Notes: generated by a model not told the origin, from the sequence alone. A stretch of 64,000 nt of DNA from Sediminibacillus terrae (GCF_009602435.1 NZ_VZDQ01000003.1:1-64000), one strand, 5' to 3'; shown: positions 19,093 through 27,487, counted from the stretch's first letter. Made by a program: numbers and translations.

Positions 19093-20601
19093 CTATTCAT
19101 CAATGTCCTTCATTTTTCTCGATTTTTTCTTAGGAAAGCGAATCATGTCCTGGGGTTTGTAAGAGTAGCTGCGTTTAAAGTTAAAATAGTATGGTAGCCG
19201 GTAAAATGTTTTACTAAAGTCTTTGCCGACAAACGGGTACATCGGCAGCAAGTAGGGTCTGCCCAGGGAAGTGATTTTTAGCAGATGGATAATTAAAAAA
19301 CAAATACTTGCCATGATGCCGATCAATCCCAAAATACCGCTCATCAAAATCAAAGGAAAGCGAATCACTCTTATGGTGGAACCAATTAAGTAACTTGGCG
19401 CTGTAAAAGAAGCGAGTGCGCTTATGGCAACTACGATAATCAGTATGTTACTGGTCAATCCAGCCGCAACAGCTGCCTGTCCGACAACAATACCGCCGAC
19501 AATCCCGATGGTTTGCCCCACTTTTGTCGGAAGCCTTGCCCCCGCCTCGCGCAGCAGTTCAATCAACAGTTCTAACAATAATGCTTCAAATACGGGTGGA
19601 AAAGGGACAGCAGCCCTGGAAGATCCGAGTGTTGTCAACAGAGGTGTCGGAATGACTTCATAATGAAAAGTAATCGCTGCAACATATGCAGGTGTCAATA
19701 AGGCCGAGATAATCAAGGCGAAAAACCGAAGAATTCGGATAAAGGAACCGACATTCCAGCGCATATATACATCTTCCGTGGACTCAAAAAAGCTGAATAA
19801 AGAAGTCGGAGCCATGATCCCGGTCGGGCTTTTGTCGACTAACACACCGACTCTGCCTTTTGTCAGTGAATAGCTGAACCTGCTTGGCAATTCTGTTTGA
19901 TAAAACTGCGGGAATATCGAGGTGGATGAATCCTCGATATAATAAGTAAGCGGCGTCGCGTCTTCAATTCTATCTACGACTAGATCCTGCAACCGCTGGC
20001 GCATCGTCTGTACATCTTCTTTATTGGCTAATGATTTTAAATACATTAGCCGGATTTCGGTGGGAACCCGTTCGCCGATGATCATTTTTTCGGTTACCAA
20101 ATCCCCGGTGTTCACCCGCCATCGAACCAGGTTGATGTTGGTGGTCAATGATTCTGTAAAGGAATCTTGCGGACCGAGAACGGTAGATTCCTTGTCGGAC
20201 TTATCCACCTGTCTTTTTTGCTGGTCGGGGATAGGATAGGTAAGCAGTTCTGTTTCATTTTCGATGTAAATGCCGACAGATCCCATGATAAGAGCATCTA
20301 CAATTTCCTCCATTTTTGTTTGTGCGACACTATTACCCAAAGGAAGCGCATTGCTCAGTTTTTCTGAAGTCCATTGCTTATCTCCTTCAAGCAAAGGCGT
20401 CAATATATGATTGTTTAATTGCTGTTTTTTGACGATGATGCTGATATAAAAAACGAGCATGCGTTGGCTTCCGGTTTCAAACTCTTGCATTTGAAAGTCC
20501 GGGTTGTTATGCATCGCTTCCTGCAAGTTTGTCTTTAAATTTTCAATAGAAGAAGGAAGCAGCTCCTTTGATTTGCCCCTCCGGGATCCACGCTTTTTCA
20601 T
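19093..20601 (-). CDS. GerAA-type germinant-receptor A subunit
   Basis: A 502-residue A subunit, which forms the oligomeric membrane channel core of the receptor. ATG 20601 has GGAGG 7 bases upstream and is preferred over GTG 20604. The N-terminal soluble domain (to about residue 280) is followed by membrane helices with the family motifs PSSIENL-like start, ERVPTEIRLMYL, and VDKSPTGIMAPTSLFSFF just before the first helix. A forespore-type promoter lies directly upstream. Together with the B and C genes it is a full receptor. Confidence 0.93.
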   Translation of the reverse strand: MKKRGSRRGKSKELLPSSIENLKTNLQEAMHNNPDFQMQEFETGSQRMLVFYISIIVKKQQLNNHILTPLLEGDKQWTSEKLSNALPLGNSVAQTKMEEIVDALIMGSVGIYIENETELLTYPIPDQQKRQVDKSDKESTVLGPQDSFTESLTTNINLVRWRVNTGDLVTEKMIIGERVPTEIRLMYLKSLANKEDVQTMRQRLQDLVVDRIEDATPLTYYIEDSSTSIFPQFYQTELPSRFSYSLTKGRVGVLVDKSPTGIMAPTSLFSFFESTEDVYMRWNVGSFIRILRFFALIISALLTPAYVAAITFHYEVIPTPLLTTLGSSRAAVPFPPVFEALLLELLIELLREAGARLPTKVGQTIGIVGGIVVGQAAVAAGLTSNILIIVVAISALASFTAPSYLIGSTIRVIRFPLILMSGILGLIGIMASICFLIIHLLKITSLGRPYLLPMYPFVGKDFSKTFYRLPYYFNFKRSYSYKPQDMIRFPKKKSRKMKDIDE

Positions 20602-20630
20602 CACGATTCCTCCACCAAAACAATTGCTTT

Positions 20631-20660
20631 TAGTATGCGGATAAACAACAAAATTATGAA
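20631..20660 (-). promoter_or_regulatory. Sigma-G-type promoter of the germination operon
   Basis: On the minus strand TTCATA (20660-20655), 17 bases and CATACTA (20637-20631). The -10 is exact for forespore sigma-G and the -35 matches five of six positions (consensus TGMATA). Germinant receptors are known sigma-G targets. Confidence 0.75.
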
Positions 20661-20782
20661 GAAAAGCGAAAAACTTGCTGGAGCTCGTACAGAGACGGTG
20701 GAAGTCGAGCTAATCGGGCCGTTCGTAGCCAGGCAAGATAAGCAAAGGCGGAACAATGAAATGAAGGGCAGGGAGGATGTAC

Positions 20783-20816
20783 GAAAAAGAAAAACTGCCG
20801 GGGTGGCCGGCAGTTT
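20783..20816 (-). terminator. Terminator of the carbonic anhydrase gene
   Basis: AAACTGCCGG and CCGGCAGTTT form a 10-bp stem with a T-rich run on the minus strand. Confidence 0.8.
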
Positions 20817-20836
20817 CGTTACGACGAGATAGAGTC

Positions 20837-21385
20837 TTAAAAACCATATACAATGACGTCAAGTTTTCCGGTGGAAGGATCGACTATTAAGCCATGTACC
20901 GGTGTATCTTCGGGTAAAAGCGGGTGATTTTCGATGGTGCTGACACTAGTTCTCACCATTTCCTCTACTTGTTGACTGCCATTGAGCCATTCAGCGAGGC
21001 CTTTGTTATTATTGAAACCCTCCATCGATTCCTCGCTCACTCCCTGCAGCTTCATCCTCTCTATCGCGGCTTCCGCGTCAAAATCCTTCATCCAGCAACC
21101 ATAATGTCCGATGACAAATATTTCATCGGCCCTTCGCTCGTATACAGCTATAAGCAAGCTGCGCATCACACTGTCATAAGGGTCGGAAACAAAACCGCCA
21201 GCATTTTTGATCATTTCGACATCTCCGTCTTGCAGGTCGAGTGCATTCCTTAGAAGAGATTCGATCTGTGGTTCCATACAGGTCAAAACTACAGCATTCT
21301 TATTGGGATAAAGGGATGGTTCCCTTATTGGTTGGCCATCTTCTACAAATTTTCGATTATATTCCAGCATGTTTTCTAGCAGCAT
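20837..21385 (-). CDS. Beta-carbonic anhydrase relative with altered dyad
   Basis: A 182-residue protein of the beta-carbonic anhydrase fold, closest by eye to B. subtilis YtiB. ATG 21385 has GAAAGGGTG upstream; the 20-codon extension is rejected. The three zinc ligands are kept: Cys36, His94 and Cys97. The catalytic Asp-Arg dyad (Cys-x-Asp-x-Arg) is not: the motif reads Cys-Met-Glu38-Pro-Gln40, and the usual HxxCGM reads HYGCWM. The substitutions argue for altered or lost CO2 hydration and possibly a new role. Single gene with its own terminator; 21386-21677 holds nothing obvious. Confidence 0.85.
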   Translation of the reverse strand: MLLENMLEYNRKFVEDGQPIREPSLYPNKNAVVLTCMEPQIESLLRNALDLQDGDVEMIKNAGGFVSDPYDSVMRSLLIAVYERRADEIFVIGHYGCWMKDFDAEAAIERMKLQGVSEESMEGFNNNKGLAEWLNGSQQVEEMVRTSVSTIENHPLLPEDTPVHGLIVDPSTGKLDVIVYGF

Positions 21386-21680
21386 AAATGTCACCCTTTC
21401 TGACATTAAAATAACTGTAGATGGGTGGAATTTCAATAAAAACATCCTACAAAAGTATTGTTTTCAGAAAACTTGCCCGCATATCCTTTTATTGCGCCAG
21501 TGTGTATGTTACAGTGATTTAAATAGTAATTGTAATACCACCACGTCATTGCGAAAAAAGTTTTAAAACTTCGTTTTACCTCACATTATGCAAAATTTTG
21601 ATTCAAGCACCCCCTTTTATTTCAAAAAGAATACGAATAAGAGTATAGTAAATAATGGGTCCTAAGGAAAGGGTGAGATG

Positions 21681-21893
21681 ATGGAAGAGATGACAAGAAA
21701 GTGCCGGTTATGCCAAAAACCGATGCCACCATCACCGTTTATGACATGTCCTGCTTGTTTAGCGGATAGCGAGAAGGTGAAAACGTACATCCTGAAACAT
21801 CCGCATGTGACCCCTGAGAAAATAGCAGAAGCAACCGAAGTCCCTTTGGACAAGGTGTCTCATATGGTTAAGTTAGGTGTCAATTCCAAATAG
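21681..21893 (+). CDS. Small zinc-finger protein, YvyF-like
   Basis: A 70-residue protein with two Cys-x-x-Cys pairs (CRLC and CPAC) near the N-terminus and a C-terminal helical part (VTPEKIAEATEVPLDKVSHM) that looks like a small helix-turn-helix. The plan matches the flagellar-region protein YvyF/TIGR03826, but no flagellar genes are near. AAAGGG precedes; ATG 21681 gives better spacing than ATG 21678. A repeat-element hairpin serves as its terminator. Confidence 0.7.
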   Translation: MEEMTRKCRLCQKPMPPSPFMTCPACLADSEKVKTYILKHPHVTPEKIAEATEVPLDKVSHMVKLGVNSK

Positions 21894-21902
21894 TAATTTA
21901 AA

Positions 21903-22001
21903 AGAGGCTGTGACAAAAGCATAGAAATCAATATAAAAACCGAACGATACCAAATCGTTCGGTTTTGCTTTGGTCGCCGTGCTTCTGTCCCGGCCCTTTT
22001 T
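21903..22001. repeat. Interspersed hairpin element, copy 4 (minimal form)
   Basis: The most compact copy, about 100 bases. Outer repeat GGCTGTGACAAAAGCAT with GTGCTTCTGTCCCGGCC; inner hairpin AAAAACCGAACGAT with ATCGTTCGGTTTT. It defines the element without the GC-rich module. Confidence 0.85.
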
Positions 22002-22227
22002 TGTTGATTAGAAAGGATAAAATAAAAAGAATGACCTTTTCTTAAGCCAATCCATAAGATGACACAAAACCTTACGCCAAGACGTGTAGGAAGTCGACAA
22101 CATGTGGCCTGTGCAGGTAGGTGTTGCCACAGGATGCATGGGAAATTTAGCTGTTCTCCTTTAAACCAGGGCTTGCTTATGTGTCGTTAAAAAAGGAGGC
22201 AAACTATCAGAAAAATAAAACAACAGG

Positions 22228-22256
22228 TTGACACACAATATTCACAATTATATAAT
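22228..22256 (+). promoter_or_regulatory. Perfect sigma-A promoter of the bmr leader
   Basis: TTGACA (22228-22233), exactly 17 bases, TATAAT (22251-22256). Both boxes are full consensus. Transcription should begin near 22263, 30 bases before the leader peptide. So strong a promoter ahead of a drug pump makes sense only if elongation is controlled downstream. Confidence 0.9.
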
Positions 22257-22292
22257 AAGAAAGCATAAAACGAAGAAAGGAGGTCACAGACC

Positions 22293-22367
22293 ATGAAAAA
22301 AGTAATGATTGTACGTCTCAAAAAACTTCATACGCCTGTGACCTTCTGGAAGCCTTATGTTTACTGA
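22293..22367 (+). CDS. 24-codon leader peptide of the bmrC-bmrD transcript
   Basis: ATG 22293 to TGA 22367, preceded by an excellent ribosome site (AAAGGAGG, 9 bases spacing). The peptide begins MKKVMIVRLKKL and ends WKPYVY. Val-Arg-Leu-Lys at residues 7-10 fits the +x+ (Arg/Lys-x-Arg/Lys) motif that arrests ribosomes in the presence of macrolides, as in the ErmD leader (Met-Arg-Leu-Arg). A ribosome halted there would sit between segments 1 and 2 and keep them apart. In B. subtilis bmrB plays the equivalent role for bmrCD. I infer a regulatory peptide with no other function. Confidence 0.8.
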   Translation: MKKVMIVRLKKLHTPVTFWKPYVY

Positions 22368-22413
22368 TTAGTGAATTTTCTATACTACGGAAAGTACATA
22401 AGTATGTTTGGAC

Positions 22414-22445
22414 GGTCACGAACAATCATTTCCGTGACTTTTTTT
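22414..22445 (+). terminator. First attenuator terminator
   Basis: GTCACG and CGTGAC (plus a G-U pair) close a 12-base loop and run into seven T residues. It lies 47 bases beyond the leader stop codon. Confidence 0.8.
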
Positions 22446-22449
22446 ATTT

Positions 22450-22485
22450 ATAGACACACGTCTGCGGATGTGTGTCTATTTTTTT
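22450..22485 (+). terminator. Second leader terminator
   Basis: ATAGACACAC (22450-22459) and GTGTGTCTAT (22470-22479) form a perfect 10-bp stem followed by T residues. It begins five bases after the first terminator ends. Confidence 0.8.
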
Positions 22486-22506
22486 ACCGAATTTCAGATT
22501 TAAGCA

Positions 22507-22741
22507 TGAGAAGAACTAAAAGCATTCGCCATAATCCGGCGATATGCTAAGTTTTTCTATCACTTGTAAAGGCCAAAAGGAAAAAAAGGAAACAAGTATA
22601 AGAAAAACTAAAAGCATTCGCCATAATTTGGCGATATGCTAAGTTTTTCTATCACTTGTAAAGGTCAAAAGGAAAAAAAGGAAACAAGTATAAGGAAAAC
22701 TAAAAGCATTCGCCATAATTTGGCGATATGCTAAGTTTTTC
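22507..22741 (+). repeat. Three terminator hairpins on an exact 92-bp period
   Basis: The hairpin AGCATTCGCC...GGCGATATGCT followed by AAGTTTTTCT starts at 22521, 22613 and 22705, each 92 bases apart. Two full units and a third partial unit are present and differ at only a few positions (for example CCGG versus TTGG in the loop). Between hairpins an ACTTGT/ACAAGT pair brackets an A/G-rich stretch. Each unit looks like an intrinsic terminator, giving five in a row between promoter and bmrC. Confidence 0.85.
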
Positions 22742-22776
22742 TAACATATACATGTCAATTTTAGGAGGGGTTGTTG

Positions 22777-22833
22777 ATGGGTGTTATGCAGCGTAAACAG
22801 GAAGTAGTAGGGGATTGGAAAGAGAGCGGTTAG
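22777..22833 (+). CDS. 18-codon second leader ORF before bmrC
   Basis: ATG 22777 to TAG 22833 with a strong ribosome site (TAGGAGGGG, 6 bases). The peptide starts MGVMQRKQEVVGDW. It ends 34 bases before bmrC and lies after the last terminator, so it would be translated only on read-through transcripts. It may help load ribosomes or be an additional sensor; nothing in the peptide identifies it. Confidence 0.55.
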   Translation: MGVMQRKQEVVGDWKESG

Positions 22834-22867
22834 CAAATCTATCGAAGAAAAGAAGCAGGTGACAAGT

Positions 22868-24616
22868 ATGTTTAGTGTATTTTGGAAATTGGATTGGTTT
22901 TTTAAAAAGTATTGGAAAAGGTACAGTTTTGCGATTGTTGCATTGATCGCTGCGAGTCTGATTGACTTGATTCCGCCAAAGCTTGTGGGAATGGCGATTG
23001 ATGAGATGCAGTTTCAAACGTTTGATTGGGACCGGATGGTTGAATTGCTATTGTTATATGGTTTGATCATCATTTCAAGTTATACCATTTCTTTCTTGTG
23101 GGATTATAACTTATTCGGCGGTGCTGCCATTATGGAAAAACTGATGCGGACTCGTCTGATGAACCACTTTCTGCGAATGACCCCCACTTTTTTCGGAAAG
23201 TACAGGACGGGCGACTTAATGGCGAGGAGCACCAATGACTTAAAGGCGATATCAATGACAACGGGCTTTGGCATCCTGACGCTGGTCGATTCTAGTATAT
23301 TCATGTTGATGATCATCGCGGTAATGGGGTTTACTATCAGCTGGAAGCTGACCTTGGCAGCGCTTTTGCCACTGCCGATCATGGCTGTCGTCATGCAAAA
23401 ATATGGAAATGTCATTCACGATCGATTTACCAAAGCCCAGCATGCATTCGGCGAAATGAATAATGAAGTACTGGAATCAATCCGCGGAGTAAGGGTGATC
23501 CGTGCTTTTGTTCAAGAGCAACAAGACGAACGGCGTTTCCAGACAATGACGTCTGATGTATATCAAAAGAATTTGGAAGTTGCCAAGATAGACGCGCTTT
23601 TCGAACCAACCATGAAAATTCTCGTCGGCTTATCCTATACGATCGGCTTAGGGTATGGTGCCATGCTGGTATTCCAAAATAATCTGACCATCGGCGAGCT
23701 TGTATCGTTCAATGTCTATTTAGGAATGCTGATTTGGCCTATGTTTGCTGTCGGTGAATTAATCAATGTCATGCAACGGGGAAATGCCTCCCTGGACCGG
23801 GTTCATGAGACACTGGGCTATCAGGCGGATGTACGGAATCCTATTCAACCATCGGGCGCACGTTCTCCGGAGTCGATTGTCTTTGACAAGGTAAGTTTCG
23901 CTTATCCAGACAGTGTGAAAGACAGTCTGCAGGCAATTGATTTCGAGGTGGAAAAAGGAGAGACAATCGGAGTTGTCGGAAAAACCGGGGCAGGCAAGTC
24001 GACCTTATTCAAACAATTGCTGCGCGAGTACCCGGGTCTGCGCGGTAATTTGCGGATTTCGGGAATTCCGATCGAGCAACTGAAGTTAGAGGATGTCCGC
24101 AGCTGGATTGGATACGTGCCTCAGGAGCAAATCCTGTTTTCCAAAACCATCCGGGAAAACATTCAATTCGGTAAACCGAATGCGACGGATGAGGAAATAT
24201 TCCGTGTCATGGAAACAGCCCAGTTCTTGAAAGACATCGAAACACTTCCGAATGGTCTCGATACAATGGTAGGCGAGAGCGGCGTCACGTTATCAGGAGG
24301 GCAGAAACAGCGTGTGTCCTTAGCACGGGCTTTCATCAAGGATCCACAAATCCTAATCTTGGATGACGCTTTGTCGGCGGTTGACGGCAAGACAGAGGCT
24401 AACATCATTGATCATTTAAAACAGGTACGTAAGCATAAAACGACCTTTATCGCTGCTCACCGGTTGTCGGCGGTTGAACATGCTGATTTGATCATTGTCC
24501 TTGATGAGGGGAAAGTAGTTGAGAAAGGGACACATCAACAATTAATGGAGATCAATGGCTGGTATGCAGCACAATTTCAACTGCAACAGCTTGAAGAACA
24601 GGAGGTGATCTCCTAA
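22868..24616 (+). CDS. bmrC: BmrC, multidrug ABC exporter half-transporter
   Basis: A 582-residue ABC exporter subunit, very close to B. subtilis BmrC (YheI, 585 residues). ATG 22868 gives the same MFSV start as that protein; GTG 22859 is less likely. Six membrane helices span to about residue 310, followed by the ATPase with Walker A (GKTGAGKST), signature (LSGGQKQR) and Walker B ending in Asp-Asp (ILILDDALSAVD). The second Asp replaces the catalytic Glu, so this site is degenerate, as in the heterodimeric BmrC-BmrD pump of B. subtilis. It overlaps bmrD by one base. Expression should be set by the upstream attenuators. Confidence 0.95.
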   Translation: MFSVFWKLDWFFKKYWKRYSFAIVALIAASLIDLIPPKLVGMAIDEMQFQTFDWDRMVELLLLYGLIIISSYTISFLWDYNLFGGAAIMEKLMRTRLMNHFLRMTPTFFGKYRTGDLMARSTNDLKAISMTTGFGILTLVDSSIFMLMIIAVMGFTISWKLTLAALLPLPIMAVVMQKYGNVIHDRFTKAQHAFGEMNNEVLESIRGVRVIRAFVQEQQDERRFQTMTSDVYQKNLEVAKIDALFEPTMKILVGLSYTIGLGYGAMLVFQNNLTIGELVSFNVYLGMLIWPMFAVGELINVMQRGNASLDRVHETLGYQADVRNPIQPSGARSPESIVFDKVSFAYPDSVKDSLQAIDFEVEKGETIGVVGKTGAGKSTLFKQLLREYPGLRGNLRISGIPIEQLKLEDVRSWIGYVPQEQILFSKTIRENIQFGKPNATDEEIFRVMETAQFLKDIETLPNGLDTMVGESGVTLSGGQKQRVSLARAFIKDPQILILDDALSAVDGKTEANIIDHLKQVRKHKTTFIAAHRLSAVEHADLIIVLDEGKVVEKGTHQQLMEINGWYAAQFQLQQLEEQEVIS

Positions 24617-26649
24617 TGAAGAAATCAACGACAGAAAAAAAATTATTTCAATATGCGATGAAGTTCAAGAAAACCATCATACTAGGTCTTGTTTGTTTAG
24701 TTGTCGCTGTATCGCTTGAACTGGCCGGCCCGTTTATCGCCAAGCGCGTCATTGACGATCATATAACCGGCATTGAAACAACTTGGCATCAAGTAGAAAA
24801 ACGGGATGATAAGTACACGGTTTCCTTCAATGGGGAGCATTACAAGCGTGAAGACCGCATGAAACAAGGGGAATCGTCTCTTGGTACAGTCAGTTTGATG
24901 CAGGTTGGCAGGTCCTACTATCTTACAGATAAAGAAGTCAGCCAAACCGGCACCCGCAGCATCGAGGACGGCTCCGTCATAGTAACAGGGCCGGAGGGAA
25001 CCGAAGAAGCGGAAGTGCAAAAGTTGAGTGTTGCTGATTTGTATAACTTCTTCAAACCAGAGCAGTCACCGATTGTATGGCTTTTGAGTTTATACGTTTT
25101 GCTGCTGTTGATCGCGGCGATTTTTCAGTTTGGAAAGACCTACTTGCTGCAAAAAGCTTCAAACAGGGTAGTGGAAAAGATGCGCAACGATATCTTCAAG
25201 CATACACAAGAAGTGCCGATTCAGTATTACGTCAATCAGCCTGCCGGAAAAATCGTGGCCAGAGTGACCAATGATACGGAAGCGATCAGGGACTTATATG
25301 AACGTGTGCTGTCCGTATTTGTCACAAGTATCATTTACATGGCGGGAATATATATCGCGTTGTTCCTGTTGGACTTTCGTCTGGCAGCACTCTGTCTGAT
25401 CTTGTTACCGGTCATTTATCTATGGATGAAAGTGTATAAATATTTTGGAACGAAATATAACAGAGTGGTCCGGTCAACGGTTAGTGACATCAACGGAAAC
25501 ATCAATGAATCGATTCATGGCATGCCCATAATCCAAGCATTTCAAAAAGAAGAACAGGTGAAAAATGAATTTGAAGAGATGAATGAACGGCATTTTGTGT
25601 ACCAGCGAAAGCTTGTGAAGCTGAGTGCATTAACGTCGCACAATCTTGTCAATGTGTTGCGCAATCTCGCGTTCGTGGCATTCATCTGGTATTTCGGCTC
25701 TTCCTCGATCGGTCCGGAAAGTATTATCACAGCGGGCGTTTTGTATGCATTTGTCGATTATTTAACAAGGCTTTTCAATCCAGTAAATGACATTGTCAAT
25801 CAGCTGCCGTTATTGGAGCAGGCGAGGGTGGCAGCGTCCAGGGTTTTTGAGTTGATGGAGCAGCAGGGAGAGGATGTCGAAACCGCACCAATCGAAAAAT
25901 ATAAAGGACATGTTCAGTTTCAGTCAGTCTGGTTTGCTTATGACGAAGAAGAATATGTTTTGAAGAATATCGATTTAGACATCCGACCGGGAGAAACGGC
26001 TGCCTTTGTCGGGCACACCGGGTCCGGGAAAAGCTCCATCATGAATTTGCTATTCAGGTTTTATGATCCACAGCAAGGAAACATTTTGATCGATGGCAAA
26101 AAGATTGCGAAGCTATCGAGACAGCAGGTAAGGAGCCATATGGGGATCGTATTGCAGGATCCGTTTCTTTTTACAGGTACCATTTTGTCGAATGTCACCA
26201 TGAATGACCCGACTATTTCCCGGGAAATGGCGATAGATGCATTAAAGGCTGTCGGTGCTGATCGGTTCATCGAACGACTGCCAGGTCAATATGAGGAACC
26301 CGTCAAAGAGGACGGGAGCACATTCTCGATGGGAGAACGGCAGTTGATTTCCTTTGCCCGGGCCCTGGCATTCGATCCTTCCATCTTGATTCTTGATGAG
26401 GCTACAGCCAATATCGATACCGAAACGGAAAATGTTATCCAAAAGGCATTGAATGTACTGAAAGAGGGGCGAACGACCTTGATTATTGCCCATAGGCTTT
26501 CGACAATCCAGCAGGCAGATAACATCTTTGTCCTGGAGCATGGTACAATCAAAGAACAAGGCGACCATCAAAGTCTACTGGAACAGGCCGGCCTTTATTA
26601 TCAAATGTATCAGATGCAGCAGGGCAGGCTGAAGGAACAGGTCGTTTAA
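24616..26649 (+). CDS. bmrD: BmrD, multidrug ABC exporter half-transporter
   Basis: A 677-residue partner of BmrC (B. subtilis BmrD, YheH, is about 673). Between the first and second helices lies the roughly 100-residue extracellular insert (about residues 45-145) that marks BmrD. The ATPase has Walker A (GHTGSGKSS), a variant signature (FSMGERQL) and a canonical Walker B with catalytic Glu (LILDEATANID). In the heterodimer the BmrD Glu pairs with the BmrC signature to form the working ATP site. Predicted substrates are diverse cationic and aromatic drugs. Confidence 0.95.
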   Translation: MKKSTTEKKLFQYAMKFKKTIILGLVCLVVAVSLELAGPFIAKRVIDDHITGIETTWHQVEKRDDKYTVSFNGEHYKREDRMKQGESSLGTVSLMQVGRSYYLTDKEVSQTGTRSIEDGSVIVTGPEGTEEAEVQKLSVADLYNFFKPEQSPIVWLLSLYVLLLLIAAIFQFGKTYLLQKASNRVVEKMRNDIFKHTQEVPIQYYVNQPAGKIVARVTNDTEAIRDLYERVLSVFVTSIIYMAGIYIALFLLDFRLAALCLILLPVIYLWMKVYKYFGTKYNRVVRSTVSDINGNINESIHGMPIIQAFQKEEQVKNEFEEMNERHFVYQRKLVKLSALTSHNLVNVLRNLAFVAFIWYFGSSSIGPESIITAGVLYAFVDYLTRLFNPVNDIVNQLPLLEQARVAASRVFELMEQQGEDVETAPIEKYKGHVQFQSVWFAYDEEEYVLKNIDLDIRPGETAAFVGHTGSGKSSIMNLLFRFYDPQQGNILIDGKKIAKLSRQQVRSHMGIVLQDPFLFTGTILSNVTMNDPTISREMAIDALKAVGADRFIERLPGQYEEPVKEDGSTFSMGERQLISFARALAFDPSILILDEATANIDTETENVIQKALNVLKEGRTTLIIAHRLSTIQQADNIFVLEHGTIKEQGDHQSLLEQAGLYYQMYQMQQGRLKEQVV

Positions 26650-26677
26650 GCAAGACGCGGAAGCGTGGGGTGTGTAA

Positions 26678-27487
26678 ATGGCGAATTCAGAGGACCGCAA
26701 ACAGGATATCATCGATAAGGATTTGTATGAAGAAATCCCGGAGGAAGAGCTGTTGGAAATCCTCGAAGAAGAAAAACGGAAATCTCGCGAGAAAGAACAG
26801 GAGGAGCGTGATCGACCAAAACGCCCGTTTCCGAAATATACGTTTTGGTTGATTGCAGCTGCCATGATGATAAATGTCATTGCTTTACTTCCGAATACTG
26901 TTTCGATACCTGCTGTCAACTTTTTGATTACCTCATCCAAGCTGTCGGCAAACGATGAAATCAGCAGCTATAAACCAGCGGTCGTGGTCATCGAAGCCGG
27001 CGATAGCCGGGGAACAGGGTTTTCCATTACGGAAGATGGACGGATTTTGACCAACCATCATGTGATTGAAGGGGAGAAACGGATCGTGGTTGCTTATCCG
27101 GAGGAAGGGCTTTTTAAAGCGGAAGTGGTTGCCGATTACCCTGACGTCGATTTAGCCGTGCTTCAGGTCGAAGGGGAGGATTTGCCGCACTTGGAATTAG
27201 CTGAAAGCAGCCGTTTTACCGAAGAAGAACATTTTTATTTTATAGGTAACCCGTTGCGGTTTCAGGGGATTGCCAATGAAGGCGAAATAATTGGTTATAC
27301 ACAGCTGCCTGATTGGGAAGAACGGGTGATGATGTTGAAAGCGCCTGTTTATCGAGGCAATAGCGGCAGTCCGGTTATCAATGAAGCTGGAAAAGTAATC
27401 GGTGTGGTGTTTGCTACGCTTGATGAGGAAAAACACGGAAAAGTCGGTCTGGCGGTTCCGATTGAATATTACCATGAACAACAATAA
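26678..27487 (+). CDS. Membrane-anchored trypsin-like serine protease
   Basis: A 269-residue protein with an acidic, Glu-rich cytoplasmic N-terminus (to about residue 50), one membrane helix (about 52-75) and an extracellular chymotrypsin-fold domain. The triad is visible as His in TNHHV, Asp in DVDLAVLQV and Ser in GNSGSP. It lacks the PDZ domain of HtrA/DegP proteins, so it is a short HtrA relative of the kind found in Bacillus. ATG 26678 lies 28 bases after bmrD, with a GGGGTG ribosome site, so it may be read from the same transcript. A role in surface protein quality control is plausible but not shown. Confidence 0.88.
   Translation: MANSEDRKQDIIDKDLYEEIPEEELLEILEEEKRKSREKEQEERDRPKRPFPKYTFWLIAAAMMINVIALLPNTVSIPAVNFLITSSKLSANDEISSYKPAVVVIEAGDSRGTGFSITEDGRILTNHHVIEGEKRIVVAYPEEGLFKAEVVADYPDVDLAVLQVEGEDLPHLELAESSRFTEEEHFYFIGNPLRFQGIANEGEIIGYTQLPDWEERVMMLKAPVYRGNSGSPVINEAGKVIGVVFATLDEEKHGKVGLAVPIEYYHEQQ

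Larger units (their letters stand above)
22278..22447 (+). promoter_or_regulatory. Leader-peptide attenuator with four pairing segments
   Basis: Segment 1 (22278-22289) holds the ribosome site of the leader peptide. Segment 2 (22336-22347) lies inside its coding part and pairs with segment 1 over 12 positions with one G-U. Segment 3 (22414-22420, GGTCACG) and segment 4 (22433-22438, CGTGAC) make an intrinsic terminator with a T run. Segment 2 can instead pair with segment 3 (TGTGACC/GGTCACG), and ACGGAAA (22387-22393) can pair with TTTCCGT (22429-22435), both destroying the terminator. This is the logic of erm- and bmrB-type antibiotic-sensing leaders; the fold is inferred by eye. Confidence 0.75.

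Noticed and set aside
22507-22741. Tandem repeats as a CRISPR array
   Set aside because: The 92-bp units are nearly identical throughout, with no short repeat and variable spacer pattern, and no cas gene is near. They are duplicated terminator units.
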